From Acetobacteraceae bacterium (GTDB lineage: Bacteria; Pseudomonadota; Alphaproteobacteria; Acetobacterales; Acetobacteraceae): a stretch of DNA of 21,023 bases. The stretch lies in the NCBI GenBank assembly GCA_947478535.1, contig CANJXD010000031.1, forward strand, positions 1-21,023, read 5' to 3'. Numbering within the stretch: position 1 is the first letter of the stretch; the number at the start of each line of letters is the position of its first letter. The notes under the pieces are model-generated. The model did no database searches, was not told the DNA's origin, and worked only from the letters and a program-made list of their open reading frames with translations. Positions 1 through 7,548 of the stretch are shown piece after piece. Position numbers and translations under genes: made by a program.

Positions 1-32
1 CGCGGCGCTGAGGGAAAAGCCCTCCATTGGCA

Positions 33-72
33 GCATGGGCTGCGGGGGGCATCGCATGGGCTGCGGGGGCAT
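33..72. repeat. Tandem duplication of a ~20-bp GC-rich unit upstream of the M20 deacylase gene
   Basis: GCATGGGCTGCGGGGGGCAT at 33-52 is followed after one base by a copy (54-72) lacking one G. The duplication lies just upstream of the argE-like gene and creates an apparent in-frame N-terminal extension (ATG at 35) with a duplicated Met-Gly-Cys-Gly-Gly stretch. I regard that extension as non-coding. No function can be assigned. Confidence 0.7.
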
Positions 73-121
73 TGCCCCGTCTCCGGCCCTGTATAGACTG
101 CGCCCCAAGAGGGGGATGGCA

Positions 122-1282
122 ATGGGGGCGGAAGCGCAGGCGGCGGCGACGCTCGCGCGGCTGATCGGCTTCGACACGACCAGCGCGCGCAGCAACCTGG
201 ACCTGGTGGGCTGGGTGCGGGATGCACTGGCCGCTGACGGTGTGCAAAGCCGGCTGGTGTTCGATGCGTCCGGGGCCAAGGCGGCGCTGCATGCGGTGCT
301 GGGGCCGGCGGTGGCGGGCGGCGTGGCCTTGTCCGCGCACAGCGATTGCGTGCCGGTCGAAGGCCAGGCCTGGACCGGCGATCCCTTTCGGATGCGGCGG
401 GACGGCGGGCGGCTGGTCGGCCGGGGTGCCGTCGATATGAAGGGCTTCTGGGCCTGCGCCATGGCGAGCGTGCCGGGCTTGCTGGCGAAGGGCCTGAAGC
501 GGCCCGTGCATCTGTGCCTGTCCTTCGATGAGGAAACCACCTTCGCGGGCGCGCCGCTGCTGGTGGCCGCGCTGCCGCAGGGCGGGCCGCCACCCGAATT
601 CTGCGTGGTGGGGGAACCCACGGCGATGGCGCCGGTGATCGCCCATAAGGGCTATGCCTCCTGGAACGTCGCCGTCACCGGCCGGACGGGGCATTCCTCT
701 CTGACCCATCGCACCGCCAATGCGCTGGAAGCGGCGGCGGAGGCGGTGGCCTGGCTGAAGCGGGAAGCCCGGCGCTTTGCGGCGGAGGGGCCTCGCGTCG
801 CGGGGTTCGAGCCGGCCTGGACGACGATCCACACCGGCACCTTCCAGGCCGGCAGCATCCTCAACATCGTGCCGGACCGCGCGGATTTCGTCTTCGAGGT
901 GCGGAGTGTGCCGGGCGATGACGCCCGCGCCGTGCTCGCGGCGCTGCAGGCCTGGCTGGAGGCGGAGGTGCTGCCGGGCCATCGGGCGGCGGCGCCGGAG
1001 GCCAGGTTCAGCTTCGCACCGCGCTGCTGGGCGCCGCCATTGGCGCTGGACGAGGCCTCCCCCCTGCTGGCGCTGGCGCGGGAGTGCGGCGCGGTGGGGG
1101 CTGCTTCGCGGGTCTCCTACGGCACCGAGGCGGGGGTGTTCCAGCAGGCGGGCATCGCCAGCCTGGTCTGCGGGCCCGGGCGGATCAGCGAGGCGCACCA
1201 GCCGGATGAATGGATCGCGGAAGCGGAGATGGCGGCCTGCTGCGCCTTCATCGACCGGCTCGGCGACAGGCTTGCGGCATGA
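122..1282 (+). CDS. argE: M20 family metallo-deacylase, acetylornithine deacetylase (ArgE)-like
   Basis: Zinc-dependent amide hydrolase of the ArgE/DapE/M20 family; ArgE removes the acetyl group of N-acetylornithine in the cytoplasm. Family motifs appear in order: HSD (H73, D75), GRGAVDMKG with bridging D105, FDEE with the catalytic and metal glutamates E137/E138, GEPT (E165), the dimerisation-lid GRTGHSS (H191), and a C-terminal CGPG...AHQPDE with metal His359. The length of 386 residues is normal for ArgE. I chose ATG 122 because AGGGGG at 110-115 sits 6 nt upstream; ATG 116 is also in frame but too close. Its stop overlaps the next gene, another deacylase, by ATGA. The pairing leaves open a catabolic N-acyl amino acid substrate rather than arginine biosynthesis. 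The family is certain, the exact substrate less so. Confidence 0.85.
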   Translation: MGAEAQAAATLARLIGFDTTSARSNLDLVGWVRDALAADGVQSRLVFDASGAKAALHAVLGPAVAGGVALSAHSDCVPVEGQAWTGDPFRMRRDGGRLVGRGAVDMKGFWACAMASVPGLLAKGLKRPVHLCLSFDEETTFAGAPLLVAALPQGGPPPEFCVVGEPTAMAPVIAHKGYASWNVAVTGRTGHSSLTHRTANALEAAAEAVAWLKREARRFAAEGPRVAGFEPAWTTIHTGTFQAGSILNIVPDRADFVFEVRSVPGDDARAVLAALQAWLEAEVLPGHRAAAPEARFSFAPRCWAPPLALDEASPLLALARECGAVGAASRVSYGTEAGVFQQAGIASLVCGPGRISEAHQPDEWIAEAEMAACCAFIDRLGDRLAA

Positions 1283-2250
1283 GTGAGGTGCAGCAGCAGG
1301 TCTTGCCGGGGAATGTCGGGCTGCCGAGCCTGTCGGTGCGGCTGCCGATGCCGGATATCCGGCCGTGGCGGGCGGGCAATACCGCACTGCCTGGCGTGTG
1401 GACGCTGGTGGCGGCCGAGGCGGGGCCGCATCTGGTCGTCAGCGCCCTGGTGCATGGCAATGAGATCGCCGGCGCGCTGCTGCTGGCGCGCTGGCTGCGG
1501 GAGGGGCTGCGGCCGCGGCGGGGGCGCCTCACGCTGGTCTTCGCCAACCTCGCGGCCTTCGACACCTTCGACGCCGCAGACCCCACGACAAGCCGCTTCA
1601 TCGATGAGGATATGAACCGGCTCTGGGCGCCGGAGGTGCTGGCGGCAGGGCGGCGATCGGTGGAACTGGACCGCGCACGGGCGCTGGTGCCGGTGGTGCG
1701 GCAGGCGGATGTGCTGCTCGACCTGCATTCGATGCTGTGGCCGTCGGACCCGTTGTTCCTCAGCGGGATGAGCGCCCCGGCGCGGGCGCTGGGGCAGGAG
1801 ATCGGCACGCCGCCGCTGGTGGTGGGGGATGAAGGCCACGCGGCCGGGCTGCGGATGATCGACCATGCCCGCTTCCAGGGTGAGGGCCGCGCCCTGCTGC
1901 TGGAAGCCGGCCCGCATTGGCAGCCGCAGACGCTGGCGCAGATGGAAGCGGCCGCGGCCCGTGTGCTGCGGAGCCTCGGCATGGCGGCCGAGGACGCGCC
2001 TCTGCCGCCGGAGGAAACGCCCCCCCCCGGCCGCGCCGCCCTGGTGACGCGGACGGTGACGGCGGCGAGCGAGGCTTTCGTCTTCCTGCGGGAGTTCCGG
2101 GGTTGCGAGGTGATCCCGCGCCGCAACACGCTGATCGCGCTGGATGGCGAGGCGGAAATCCGCACGCCGCATGATGACTGCCTGCTGGTGATGCCGAGCC
2201 CGCGCGTGATGCGGGGGCATACGGCGGTCAGGTTGGCGAAGTTCGCATAG
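1279..2250 (+). CDS. Succinylglutamate desuccinylase/aspartoacylase family (M14-like) deacylase
   Basis: Zinc carboxypeptidase-fold amidohydrolase of the AstE/AspA family, which removes acyl groups from N-acyl amino acids. Visible motifs are the metal site HGNE (H59, E62), DMNR (111-114), which in this family contributes substrate-binding Asn-Arg, and the third metal ligand His150 in LLDLHSM. The protein has 323 residues, typical for the family. ATG 1279 overlaps the TGA of the M20 gene (ATGA), implying co-translation. The C-terminal third (about 220-323) is a beta-rich domain ending shortly after LLVMPSPRVMRG. Sequence alone does not distinguish succinylglutamate, N-acetylaspartate or another acyl-amino acid as substrate. 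No other ast-pathway genes are adjacent, which argues against a simple arginine succinyltransferase pathway. Confidence 0.82.
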   Translation: MSEVQQQVLPGNVGLPSLSVRLPMPDIRPWRAGNTALPGVWTLVAAEAGPHLVVSALVHGNEIAGALLLARWLREGLRPRRGRLTLVFANLAAFDTFDAADPTTSRFIDEDMNRLWAPEVLAAGRRSVELDRARALVPVVRQADVLLDLHSMLWPSDPLFLSGMSAPARALGQEIGTPPLVVGDEGHAAGLRMIDHARFQGEGRALLLEAGPHWQPQTLAQMEAAAARVLRSLGMAAEDAPLPPEETPPPGRAALVTRTVTAASEAFVFLREFRGCEVIPRRNTLIALDGEAEIRTPHDDCLLVMPSPRVMRGHTAVRLAKFA

Positions 2251-2252
2251 AA

Positions 2253-3437
2253 CTACCCCCGGCGCGCCCCGCGCAGCGCCAGCCAGGCGGCGCTGCCGGT
2301 CGCCGCCATCGTCAGCGCCGTGCCGATGCCGGCGCCCTGTTCGACCAGCCCCACCACCAGCGTCATCAGCGCGCCGTAGAACATCTGCATCGCGCCGATG
2401 AAGGAGGAGGCGGTGCCGGCGAGTTGCGGGCGGACGCTCAGCGCGCCGGCGATGGCGCTGGGCTGGGTCATGCCATTGCCGAGGGCGACGATGCCCATCG
2501 GCACGAAGAACAGCAGGATATGCGGCGGGAAGACCAGCTGCGCCGCGACGGCGGCGAGCGAGCCGGTCACGGTGAAGGTCGTGCCGATGGACAGCACGCG
2601 GATCAACCCGAGCCGCTGCGACAGCCGCCCCGTCACCCAATTTCCGGTGGCGAAGAAGATGGAGATGGAAGCGAAGGCGATGCCGAAGCTGACCGGCGAA
2701 TACCCCATGCCCTGCACCACGACATAGGGCGCGCCGCCGAGGAAGGCGAAGAACACACCGGTGGCGCAGGCCGTCAGCGTGCAATAGGCGCGAAACGCCG
2801 GGTAGGACCATAGGGTGCGATAGGCGCCGAGGATGGCGAACAACCCTGGCATGGGCTGCGGCGCGGCCAGCGTCTCCGGCAGGCGCTTCCAGGCCAGCAG
2901 CGCCAGCGGCAGGCCGAAGCCGAGGCAGGCCCATAGGCTGGCGCGCCAGCCATAGGCCTCATCCAGCAGGCTGCCGAGCAGGGGGGCGACCATCGGCGCG
3001 ATGGTCATGCCCATGGTGACATAGCCGAGGACGGAGGCCGATTCCTCCCGCGACCAGCAATCCCGGATCACGGCGCGGGCCAGCACCACGCCGGCGCAGG
3101 CGCCCATGGCCTGGAAGATGCGGGCCATGATCAGCCCGCCAATGCCGGCGGAGATCGCGCAGGCAAAGCTCGCCACGGCATACAGCGCGAGGCCGCCCAT
3201 CAGCAGCGGGCGGCGGCCGAAGCGGTCCGAGAGCGGGCCATAGATCAACTGCCCCGCGCCGACCGCCAGCAGATACAGCGTGACGGTCAATTGCACCGTT
3301 GCGGTGGAGGCGCCGAGATCCCGGCCCATGGCGGGCAGGGACGGCACCAGGATCTGCATGGTGAAGGGCCCGATGCCGATCATCGCGACCAGCAGCCAGA
3401 TCGGCGGGCGCGGCTTCGCGGGCAAGGCAGGGCTCAT
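2253..3437 (-). CDS. Bcr/CflA-type multidrug efflux MFS transporter
   Basis: Inner-membrane proton-driven drug exporter of the major facilitator superfamily, DHA1 12-helix group. The first helix (about 13-34) is followed by an extracytoplasmic loop. MFS motif A, GPLSDRFGRRP, lies at about 67-77 between helices 2 and 3. The Bcr/CflA-like segment ARAVIRDCW (about 120-128) is in helix 4. Alternating hydrophobic stretches to the C terminus fit 12 helices, and 394 residues is normal. I chose ATG 3437, although no clear Shine-Dalgarno precedes it. An in-frame GTG at 3476 with a GGGGA just upstream would add 13 residues. The gene ends 2 bp from the convergent deacylase. Typical substrates of the family are drugs such as bicyclomycin or chloramphenicol; the actual substrate is unknown. 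Confidence 0.85.
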   Translation of the reverse strand: MSPALPAKPRPPIWLLVAMIGIGPFTMQILVPSLPAMGRDLGASTATVQLTVTLYLLAVGAGQLIYGPLSDRFGRRPLLMGGLALYAVASFACAISAGIGGLIMARIFQAMGACAGVVLARAVIRDCWSREESASVLGYVTMGMTIAPMVAPLLGSLLDEAYGWRASLWACLGFGLPLALLAWKRLPETLAAPQPMPGLFAILGAYRTLWSYPAFRAYCTLTACATGVFFAFLGGAPYVVVQGMGYSPVSFGIAFASISIFFATGNWVTGRLSQRLGLIRVLSIGTTFTVTGSLAAVAAQLVFPPHILLFFVPMGIVALGNGMTQPSAIAGALSVRPQLAGTASSFIGAMQMFYGALMTLVVGLVEQGAGIGTALTMAATGSAAWLALRGARRG

Positions 3438-3480
3438 GGCGGGTGGCGCCGCGCCGAGGCGGGAGGTCTCGTTCACGTCC

Positions 3481-3514
3481 CCACTGTAAGGGCGGTTTGT
3501 GCGCTGCACAGTGG
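3481..3514. promoter_or_regulatory. Dyad upstream of the MFS efflux gene, possible operator
   Basis: CCACTGT (3481-3487) and ACAGTGG (3508-3514) form a perfect 7-bp inverted repeat with a 20-bp spacer, 44 bp upstream of the chosen start of the MFS gene. Such dyads often bind dimeric repressors of efflux pumps. No regulator gene is adjacent and I see no convincing -35/-10 pair, so the role is inferred. Confidence 0.3.
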
Positions 3515-3521
3515 CGCATCT

Positions 3522-3540
3522 GCGCGGGGCGCCCCCGCGC
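3522..3540. repeat. GC-only hairpin between the HAD and MFS genes
   Basis: GCGCGGGG (3522-3529), a 3-nt loop and CCCCGCGC (3533-3540) make a perfect 8-bp stem in the 171-bp gap. CGCGGGGG at 3545-3552 could compete for the 3' arm. There is no T-run, so it is not a canonical intrinsic terminator. It may still attenuate read-through from the pyrD-HAD unit into the MFS gene. Confidence 0.4.
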
Positions 3541-3561
3541 ACCACGCGGGGGAGAGCCCGT

Positions 3562-3604
3562 TGGGCGTGCCCCCTTTGGTGGGCGTGCCCCCGTTGGGCG
3601 TGCC
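3562..3604. repeat. Three spaced copies of TGGGCGTGCC
   Basis: The decamer TGGGCGTGCC occurs at 3562-3571, 3580-3589 and 3595-3604, with similar flanks of C and G runs, immediately beyond the stop codon of the HAD gene. It could be a slipped short tandem repeat or a set of binding sites. Nothing in the sequence decides between these. Confidence 0.5.
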
Positions 3605-3608
3605 GCTG

Positions 3609-4472
3609 CTACCAGCGCAGCCCGGTCAGCGCCGCGATGGGGGTGACGCCTTCCGCGAGCGCGACGGCGGCGAGGCGATCCGATTCGGGGCTGTCGCCAT
3701 GCGCATGGGCGGCGAGGCCGGTCAGCGCCCAGACGGCATCGATCCCGGCGGCCTGCGCCCCGGCGAGGTCGGTATGCGGGCTGTCGCCGATGGCGACGAC
3801 GCGGGTGCGGTCGCTGATCCCCAGGGCCTCGAGCACGGGATCATAGACCGCCGGGTCCGGCTTGCCGATCTCGATGGCGGCAGGGCCGCCGAGTGCGGCA
3901 TAGGCATCGACCAGGGCGCCGGCGCAGATGATGTGGCGGTCGCCCACCATCACATGCCGGTCGGGGTTCACGCAGACCATCGGCAGGCGCCGCGCCGCGC
4001 AGGCCGCCAGCATCGGGTGGTAGGGCGTGGTCTCGGCGGCGCCGCGCTCGGGGTCCGGGCCGGTGTTGAGGATGAAATCGGCCTCCTCCGGCGTCGCCAC
4101 CAGGGTGATGCCGGTCTCGGCGATGACGGAATGGTCGCGTTCCGGCCCGATATGCAGCGCCCTGGTGCCAAGGGCGGCGAAGCCCGGCGTGTCCCGCCGC
4201 GCCAGATGCCCCCAGGCCACCTCGCCGGAGGTGACGATGGCGTCCCACAGCGTGGAGGGCAGGCCCATGCCGTTCAGCAGTGCCTCCACCACGAAGGACC
4301 GGCGCGGCGCGTTGGAGAGAAAGACCACGCGCTTGCCCTGGGATTTCAGACGGGCCAGCGCATCGGCGACGCCGGGATAGGGGCGTTTGCCGTCATGCAC
4401 GACACCCCAGATATCCAGGATGAAGCCGTCATAGCGCCCCGCCAGCGGGGCGACGCCATCGAGGATTTTCAT
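3609..4472 (-). CDS. HAD superfamily class IIA hydrolase (TIGR01459-like, NagD-related)
   Basis: Cytoplasmic HAD-fold protein of the IIA (NagD/PGP-like) branch, 287 residues. The nucleophile motif is FILDIWGVVHDG, with Asp20 as presumed nucleophile. Motif II is FLSNAPR (Ser53). The lysine is in the C-terminal IGKPDP, and motif IV is AIGDSPHTDLAGAQAAG. The usual second Asp of the DxD motif is Trp22, as I recall for this DxWG subgroup, so phosphatase activity should not be assumed. The gene overlaps the pyrD stop/start region by ATGA (4469-4472) and is therefore translationally coupled to pyrD. The true substrate is unknown; a nucleotide or sugar phosphate is plausible. Confidence 0.8.
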   Translation of the reverse strand: MKILDGVAPLAGRYDGFILDIWGVVHDGKRPYPGVADALARLKSQGKRVVFLSNAPRRSFVVEALLNGMGLPSTLWDAIVTSGEVAWGHLARRDTPGFAALGTRALHIGPERDHSVIAETGITLVATPEEADFILNTGPDPERGAAETTPYHPMLAACAARRLPMVCVNPDRHVMVGDRHIICAGALVDAYAALGGPAAIEIGKPDPAVYDPVLEALGISDRTRVVAIGDSPHTDLAGAQAAGIDAVWALTGLAAHAHGDSPESDRLAAVALAEGVTPIAALTGLRW

Positions 4473-5536
4473 CGGAGATCGGCGCCCACGGCTTCGGAGA
4501 CGGAAGCGAAGCCCTCGCGGCGCAGCGCGGCGGCGAGTTCGCGCTTGATGCGCGGGATCAGCGCCGGCCCGTCATAGGCGAAGGCGGCGTAGATCTGCAC
4601 GAGGGAGGCGCCAGCCTTCAGCTTTTCCAGCGCATCGGCGCCGGAGCCGACGCCGCCGCAGCCGATCAGCGTAAGGCCAGTGCCGCGTGACAGCAGGGCG
4701 ACGCGCTTGAGCATCGCCGTCGCGGCATCGCGCAGCGGCGGGCCGGACAGCCCCCCCGCCTGGGATTTCAGCGCCGAGCGCAGCGGCGCCGGGCGGGCGA
4801 TGGTGGTGTTGGAGACGATGAGCCCCTGCATGCCCAGTTCCACCGCCGCCTGGACGATGGGCTCCACCGCGCCGGGGGACAGGTCCGGCGCGATCTTCAC
4901 CAGGATCGGCGGATGCGGGCCGGACAGCGTCTCCCGCGCCGCGGCCATGGCGGCGAGGATGTCGCGCAGCTGCTGTTCGCCCTGCAGGTCCCGCAGCCCC
5001 GGCGTGTTGGGGGAGGAGATGTTGATAGCGACGTAATCGGCATGCGGGGCGACGCCGCAATAGAGCGCGGGGTAGTCCCGGAGCGGGGCGGCGCCGTCCT
5101 TGTTGATGGCGATGTTGCAGCCGAGCACGGCGCGGCGCGGCCGGGGCAGGGCGGCGAGGCGTGCCAGGAAGGGGGCTAGACCCTGGTTGTTCATCCCCAT
5201 GCGATTGATCACCGCGCGGTCTTCCGCCAGCCGGAACAGGCGGGGCTTCGGATTGCCGAATTGCGGCTTCGGCGTCACCGACCCCGCTTCGACGAAGCCG
5301 AAGCCGAGACGCATCAGCGGGCCGATGGCTACCGCTGATTTGTCGAAGCCGGCGGCGAGGCCGATCGGATTGCGGAAGCCGAGGCCGAGTGCCTGCGTCG
5401 CCAGGATGGGGTCATCCGGGGAACGGTCAGCGCCAGCGAGGCCGAATCGAAGCGCGCGCAGCGCCAGGTCATGCGCGCGTTCGGGGTCGATGCCGCGCAT
5501 CAGCGGCATCAGGGTGGAAGCGAGGCGGGGGGTCAT
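4469..5536 (-). CDS. pyrD: Dihydroorotate dehydrogenase (quinone), class 2
   Basis: Membrane-associated FMN enzyme that oxidises dihydroorotate to orotate with quinone, the fourth step of pyrimidine synthesis. The class 2 N-terminal extension (about 1-45, amphipathic helices) is present. FMN and substrate segments are IGLAAGFDK (58-66), the loop NRMGMNNQG (111-119), NIAINKD (141-147), SSPNTPG with the catalytic serine at about 175, VKIAPD, SNTT, and the phosphate-binding GCGGVGSG followed by GASLVQIYAAF. The length of 355 is slightly above the E. coli enzyme. The start ATG is at 5534-5536. The gene overlaps the HAD gene downstream and is divergent from the DMT permease across 134 bp. Confidence 0.95.
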   Translation of the reverse strand: MTPRLASTLMPLMRGIDPERAHDLALRALRFGLAGADRSPDDPILATQALGLGFRNPIGLAAGFDKSAVAIGPLMRLGFGFVEAGSVTPKPQFGNPKPRLFRLAEDRAVINRMGMNNQGLAPFLARLAALPRPRRAVLGCNIAINKDGAAPLRDYPALYCGVAPHADYVAINISSPNTPGLRDLQGEQQLRDILAAMAAARETLSGPHPPILVKIAPDLSPGAVEPIVQAAVELGMQGLIVSNTTIARPAPLRSALKSQAGGLSGPPLRDAATAMLKRVALLSRGTGLTLIGCGGVGSGADALEKLKAGASLVQIYAAFAYDGPALIPRIKRELAAALRREGFASVSEAVGADLR

Positions 5537-5670
5537 CGGCCCGGCTTGTGCCCCGCCGCGCGCCGCTTGGGAAGCCGGAACCGCAAGCGGGGCCGGGTTG
5601 CGTGCGGCGCGGTGGACAGCGCCAGCCCTGCCAGCGAGAAAGGCGGCACTCGAATACTGGGGGGAAACCG
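5537..5670. promoter_or_regulatory. Divergent intergenic region between pyrD and the DMT permease gene
   Basis: This 134-bp gap must hold promoters for both pyrD (-) and the permease (+). I find no good sigma-70 -35/-10 pair by eye. The only clear element is the purine tract GGGGGGAAA at 5659-5667, which serves as ribosome binding site for the GTG start at 5671. Confidence 0.4.
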
Positions 5671-6525
5671 GTGCGCGGACCCGCGCTGATGCTGGCCGCG
5701 ATGGTGCTGTTTGCCCTGCTCGACGCGAACAGCAAGCTGCTGTCCAGCCACCATGGGGTGACGCAGGTGCTGACGGTGCGATTCGTCGTGCTGCTGGCGC
5801 TGGTCGCTGCCCTGCGGGCCGTGGCGCCGCGATCGGGCGGCGGGCTCGGCAGCCGGCATCCCTGGCTGAACGCGGCCCGGGCCTTCGCGATGCTGGGCAG
5901 CGCGGTGTTCTTCTTCCTCGCCTTCAGCCACCTGCCGCTGGTCGAGGGCTACCTGGTGTTCTTTACGGCGCCGCTCATCGTGCTGCTCGCCTCCGCCGTG
6001 GTCCTGCGGGAGACGGTGGCGCCGATGGCCTGGGCCTGGTGCGGGCTGGGCTTCGGCGGCGTGGCGCTGGCGCTGGCGCCCGGTTTTGCCTCCGGCGTGG
6101 GGGCGGGGCCGCTGCTGGGCTACCTCTATGCCCTGGCGGGCACCTGCACCTATGCGACCATGTTCCTGCTGAACCGGCAGCTGCGGCAGGAACCCGGCAT
6201 TGCTCGCATCCTGTTCTGGCCGGCGCTGCTGGGGCTGGTGGTCATGGCGCCCTTCGGCATCGCGGATTGGCGGGTACCCGATGCGCTGGGCTGGGCGCAG
6301 ATGCTGGGGGCTGGCGTCGCCGTGGCATTCTCCACGGTGCTGGTGGCGGAGGCCTTCCGCCACGCCCCGGCCTCCCGCCTCGCGCCGCTGAGCTACACCA
6401 GCATCATCTGGACGGCGGCGCTCGATTTTCTGCTGTGGGGCCGGGCGCCGGCGCTGACGACGCTGGCCGGCGCCGTGATCGTCGTGGTGGCCTGCGTGAT
6501 GAGCGAGCGCGCGAACCGGCGGTAG
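5671..6525 (+). CDS. DMT superfamily (EamA/RhaT) permease
   Basis: Inner-membrane transporter with two EamA repeats and about ten hydrophobic helices over 284 residues, the usual size. The first helix is MLAAMVLFALLDANSKLL. The N-terminal repeat contains FLAFSHLPLVEGYLVFFTAP, a family-typical segment, and ends with the VLRETV region. The second repeat starts after GPLLGYLYALAG and ends with SYTSIIWTAALDFLLWG. A longer reading frame exists upstream, but it encodes soluble Arg/Pro-rich sequence. I chose GTG 5671 because GGGGGG at 5659-5664 is well spaced; ATG 5689 is the alternative. Family members export amino acids or metabolites or carry S-adenosylmethionine. The substrate here is unknown. 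Confidence 0.85.
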   Translation: MRGPALMLAAMVLFALLDANSKLLSSHHGVTQVLTVRFVVLLALVAALRAVAPRSGGGLGSRHPWLNAARAFAMLGSAVFFFLAFSHLPLVEGYLVFFTAPLIVLLASAVVLRETVAPMAWAWCGLGFGGVALALAPGFASGVGAGPLLGYLYALAGTCTYATMFLLNRQLRQEPGIARILFWPALLGLVVMAPFGIADWRVPDALGWAQMLGAGVAVAFSTVLVAEAFRHAPASRLAPLSYTSIIWTAALDFLLWGRAPALTTLAGAVIVVVACVMSERANRR

Positions 6526-6550
6526 GACGCCTATCGCGGCAGACCCTACC
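6521..6550. terminator. Inverted repeat joining the two convergent stop codons
   Basis: GGTAGG (6521-6526) and CCTACC (6545-6550) form a 6-bp inverted repeat. Each arm contains the TAG stop of one of the two converging genes, with an 18-nt loop. There is no T-tract, so a role in bidirectional termination is tentative. Confidence 0.25.
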
Positions 6551-7205
6551 TGGGCAAAAAGGGGTTGGTGCGGCGTTCTTCCCCAAAAGTCGAACCCGGG
6601 CCGTGGCCACACAGGAAGCGCATTTCGTCGCCCAGCGGCAGCAGCTTGGTGACGATGCTGTCGATCAGCGCGGCATGGTCGCCATAGGGCAAATCGGTGC
6701 GGCCGATGGACCCGCGGAACAGCACATCCCCCACCACCGCGAAGCCGAGATCGGGGGAGACGAAGACCACATGCCCCGGCGCATGGCCCGGGCAATGCAG
6801 CACGCCGAAGGGCTGGCCGGCGATGCTGATCGTCTCGCCTTCCGTGAGCCAGCGATCCGGGGTCAGGTTGTCCATGCCGGTGAAGCCGTAGCCCGCCGCC
6901 TGCTTGGCGATGCCACAGAGCAGGATGGCATCGGCCTCATGCGGGCCTTCGACCGGCACCGGGCCGCCCTGCTTCGCTTCCAGGGCGCGCTTCAATTCGG
7001 CGGCGCCACCGGCATGGTCCAGGTGGCCATGGGTGATGAGGATGCGGTCGATGGCGCAGCCCGCGCGCTCGATCGCCGAGAGGATGCGCGGCACATCGCC
7101 GCCGGGGTCGATCACCGTGCCGATGCCCGACTCCGCGTCCCAGATCAGGGCGCAGTTCTGCTTGAAGGCGGTGACGGGGATCTGGGCGGCTTGCAGCTTG
7201 GGCAT
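6546..7205 (-). CDS. MBL-fold metallo-hydrolase, glyoxalase II-like
   Basis: Cytoplasmic metallo-beta-lactamase-fold hydrolase of 219 residues. Metal ligands are clear: THGHLDH at 58-64 (H59, H61, D63, H64), His141 in CPGHAPGH, bridging Asp160 in VVGD, and His201 in CGHGPGST. The pattern resembles short bacterial GloB-type (YcbL-like) thioester hydrolases, which act on S-lactoylglutathione or other thioesters and lack the C-terminal glutathione-binding domain of classical GloB. The frame stays open far upstream, but that region is Arg-rich shadow sequence. ATG 7205 begins the conserved KQNCALI region with a normal lead. A role in methylglyoxal or thioester detoxification is inferred. Confidence 0.85.
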   Translation of the reverse strand: MPKLQAAQIPVTAFKQNCALIWDAESGIGTVIDPGGDVPRILSAIERAGCAIDRILITHGHLDHAGGAAELKRALEAKQGGPVPVEGPHEADAILLCGIAKQAAGYGFTGMDNLTPDRWLTEGETISIAGQPFGVLHCPGHAPGHVVFVSPDLGFAVVGDVLFRGSIGRTDLPYGDHAALIDSIVTKLLPLGDEMRFLCGHGPGSTFGEERRTNPFLPR

Positions 7206-7264
7206 GGCGCAGGGGTGGCGCGCCACCGCGGCCGCGTCAACTGACCTGCCCATTTTGGCACCCG

Positions 7265-7537
7265 CTACTTCCGGCGCAGCGCCCGCATATTGGCGGCGAC
7301 CCGCTTGCGGGACGGCGCCAGGGCGACGGCGGTGACATGTTCGGGGGAGGCCCCCTGCATCACCGCCATCCCGGCGGCCATCGCGCCATCGGCGAAGGCC
7401 TTCTGCTTCTCCGCCATCATGGCGGTCAGCGTCGCGGCCGCTTCCGCGGGCCGCGTCACCAATTCCATGCTGCGCAGTGCGAAGACCCAGCCCGCCTGCC
7501 AGGCGAAAAGGGCGTAGTCGGCGGCGCCGGGCTTCAT
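7265..7537 (-). CDS. Hypothetical small helical protein (faintly phasin-like)
   Basis: This 90-residue protein has no signal peptide and no convincing membrane segment. It is predicted to be almost wholly alpha-helical: FAWQAGWVFALRSMELVTRP, then an Ala/Met-rich helix with MMAEKQKAFADGAMAAG, then a basic C terminus (KRVAANMRALRRK). The amphipathic pattern and the EKQKAF segment faintly recall phasin-domain proteins that coat polyhydroxyalkanoate granules. Relatives may carry uninformative names in databases; I cannot verify any. It lies between the peroxiredoxin gene (11 bp) and the MBL hydrolase gene (59 bp) on the same strand, so co-transcription is likely. The reading frame is supported by natural codon and residue composition and by tight packing. 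Confidence 0.6.
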   Translation of the reverse strand: MKPGAADYALFAWQAGWVFALRSMELVTRPAEAAATLTAMMAEKQKAFADGAMAAGMAVMQGASPEHVTAVALAPSRKRVAANMRALRRK

Positions 7538-7548
7538 GCTGCGTGCGC

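Noticed and set aside
1..36. Possible start of a divergent - strand gene (ATG at 36 or 27, reading MLPMEGFSLSAA off the left edge)
   Set aside because: Only 9-12 codons are visible, there is no ribosome binding site and no recognisable family. It may be real but cannot be supported from this window.
35..121. N-terminal extension of the ArgE-like protein from ATG 35
   Set aside because: It is encoded by the tandem repeat, is Gly/Cys-rich, has no family counterpart, and a ribosome binding site fits ATG 122 better.
1117..2934. 605-codon - strand frame across the aspartoacylase-like gene and part of the MFS gene
   Set aside because: It spans two real genes in the wrong frame or strand and shows no domain or plausible composition.
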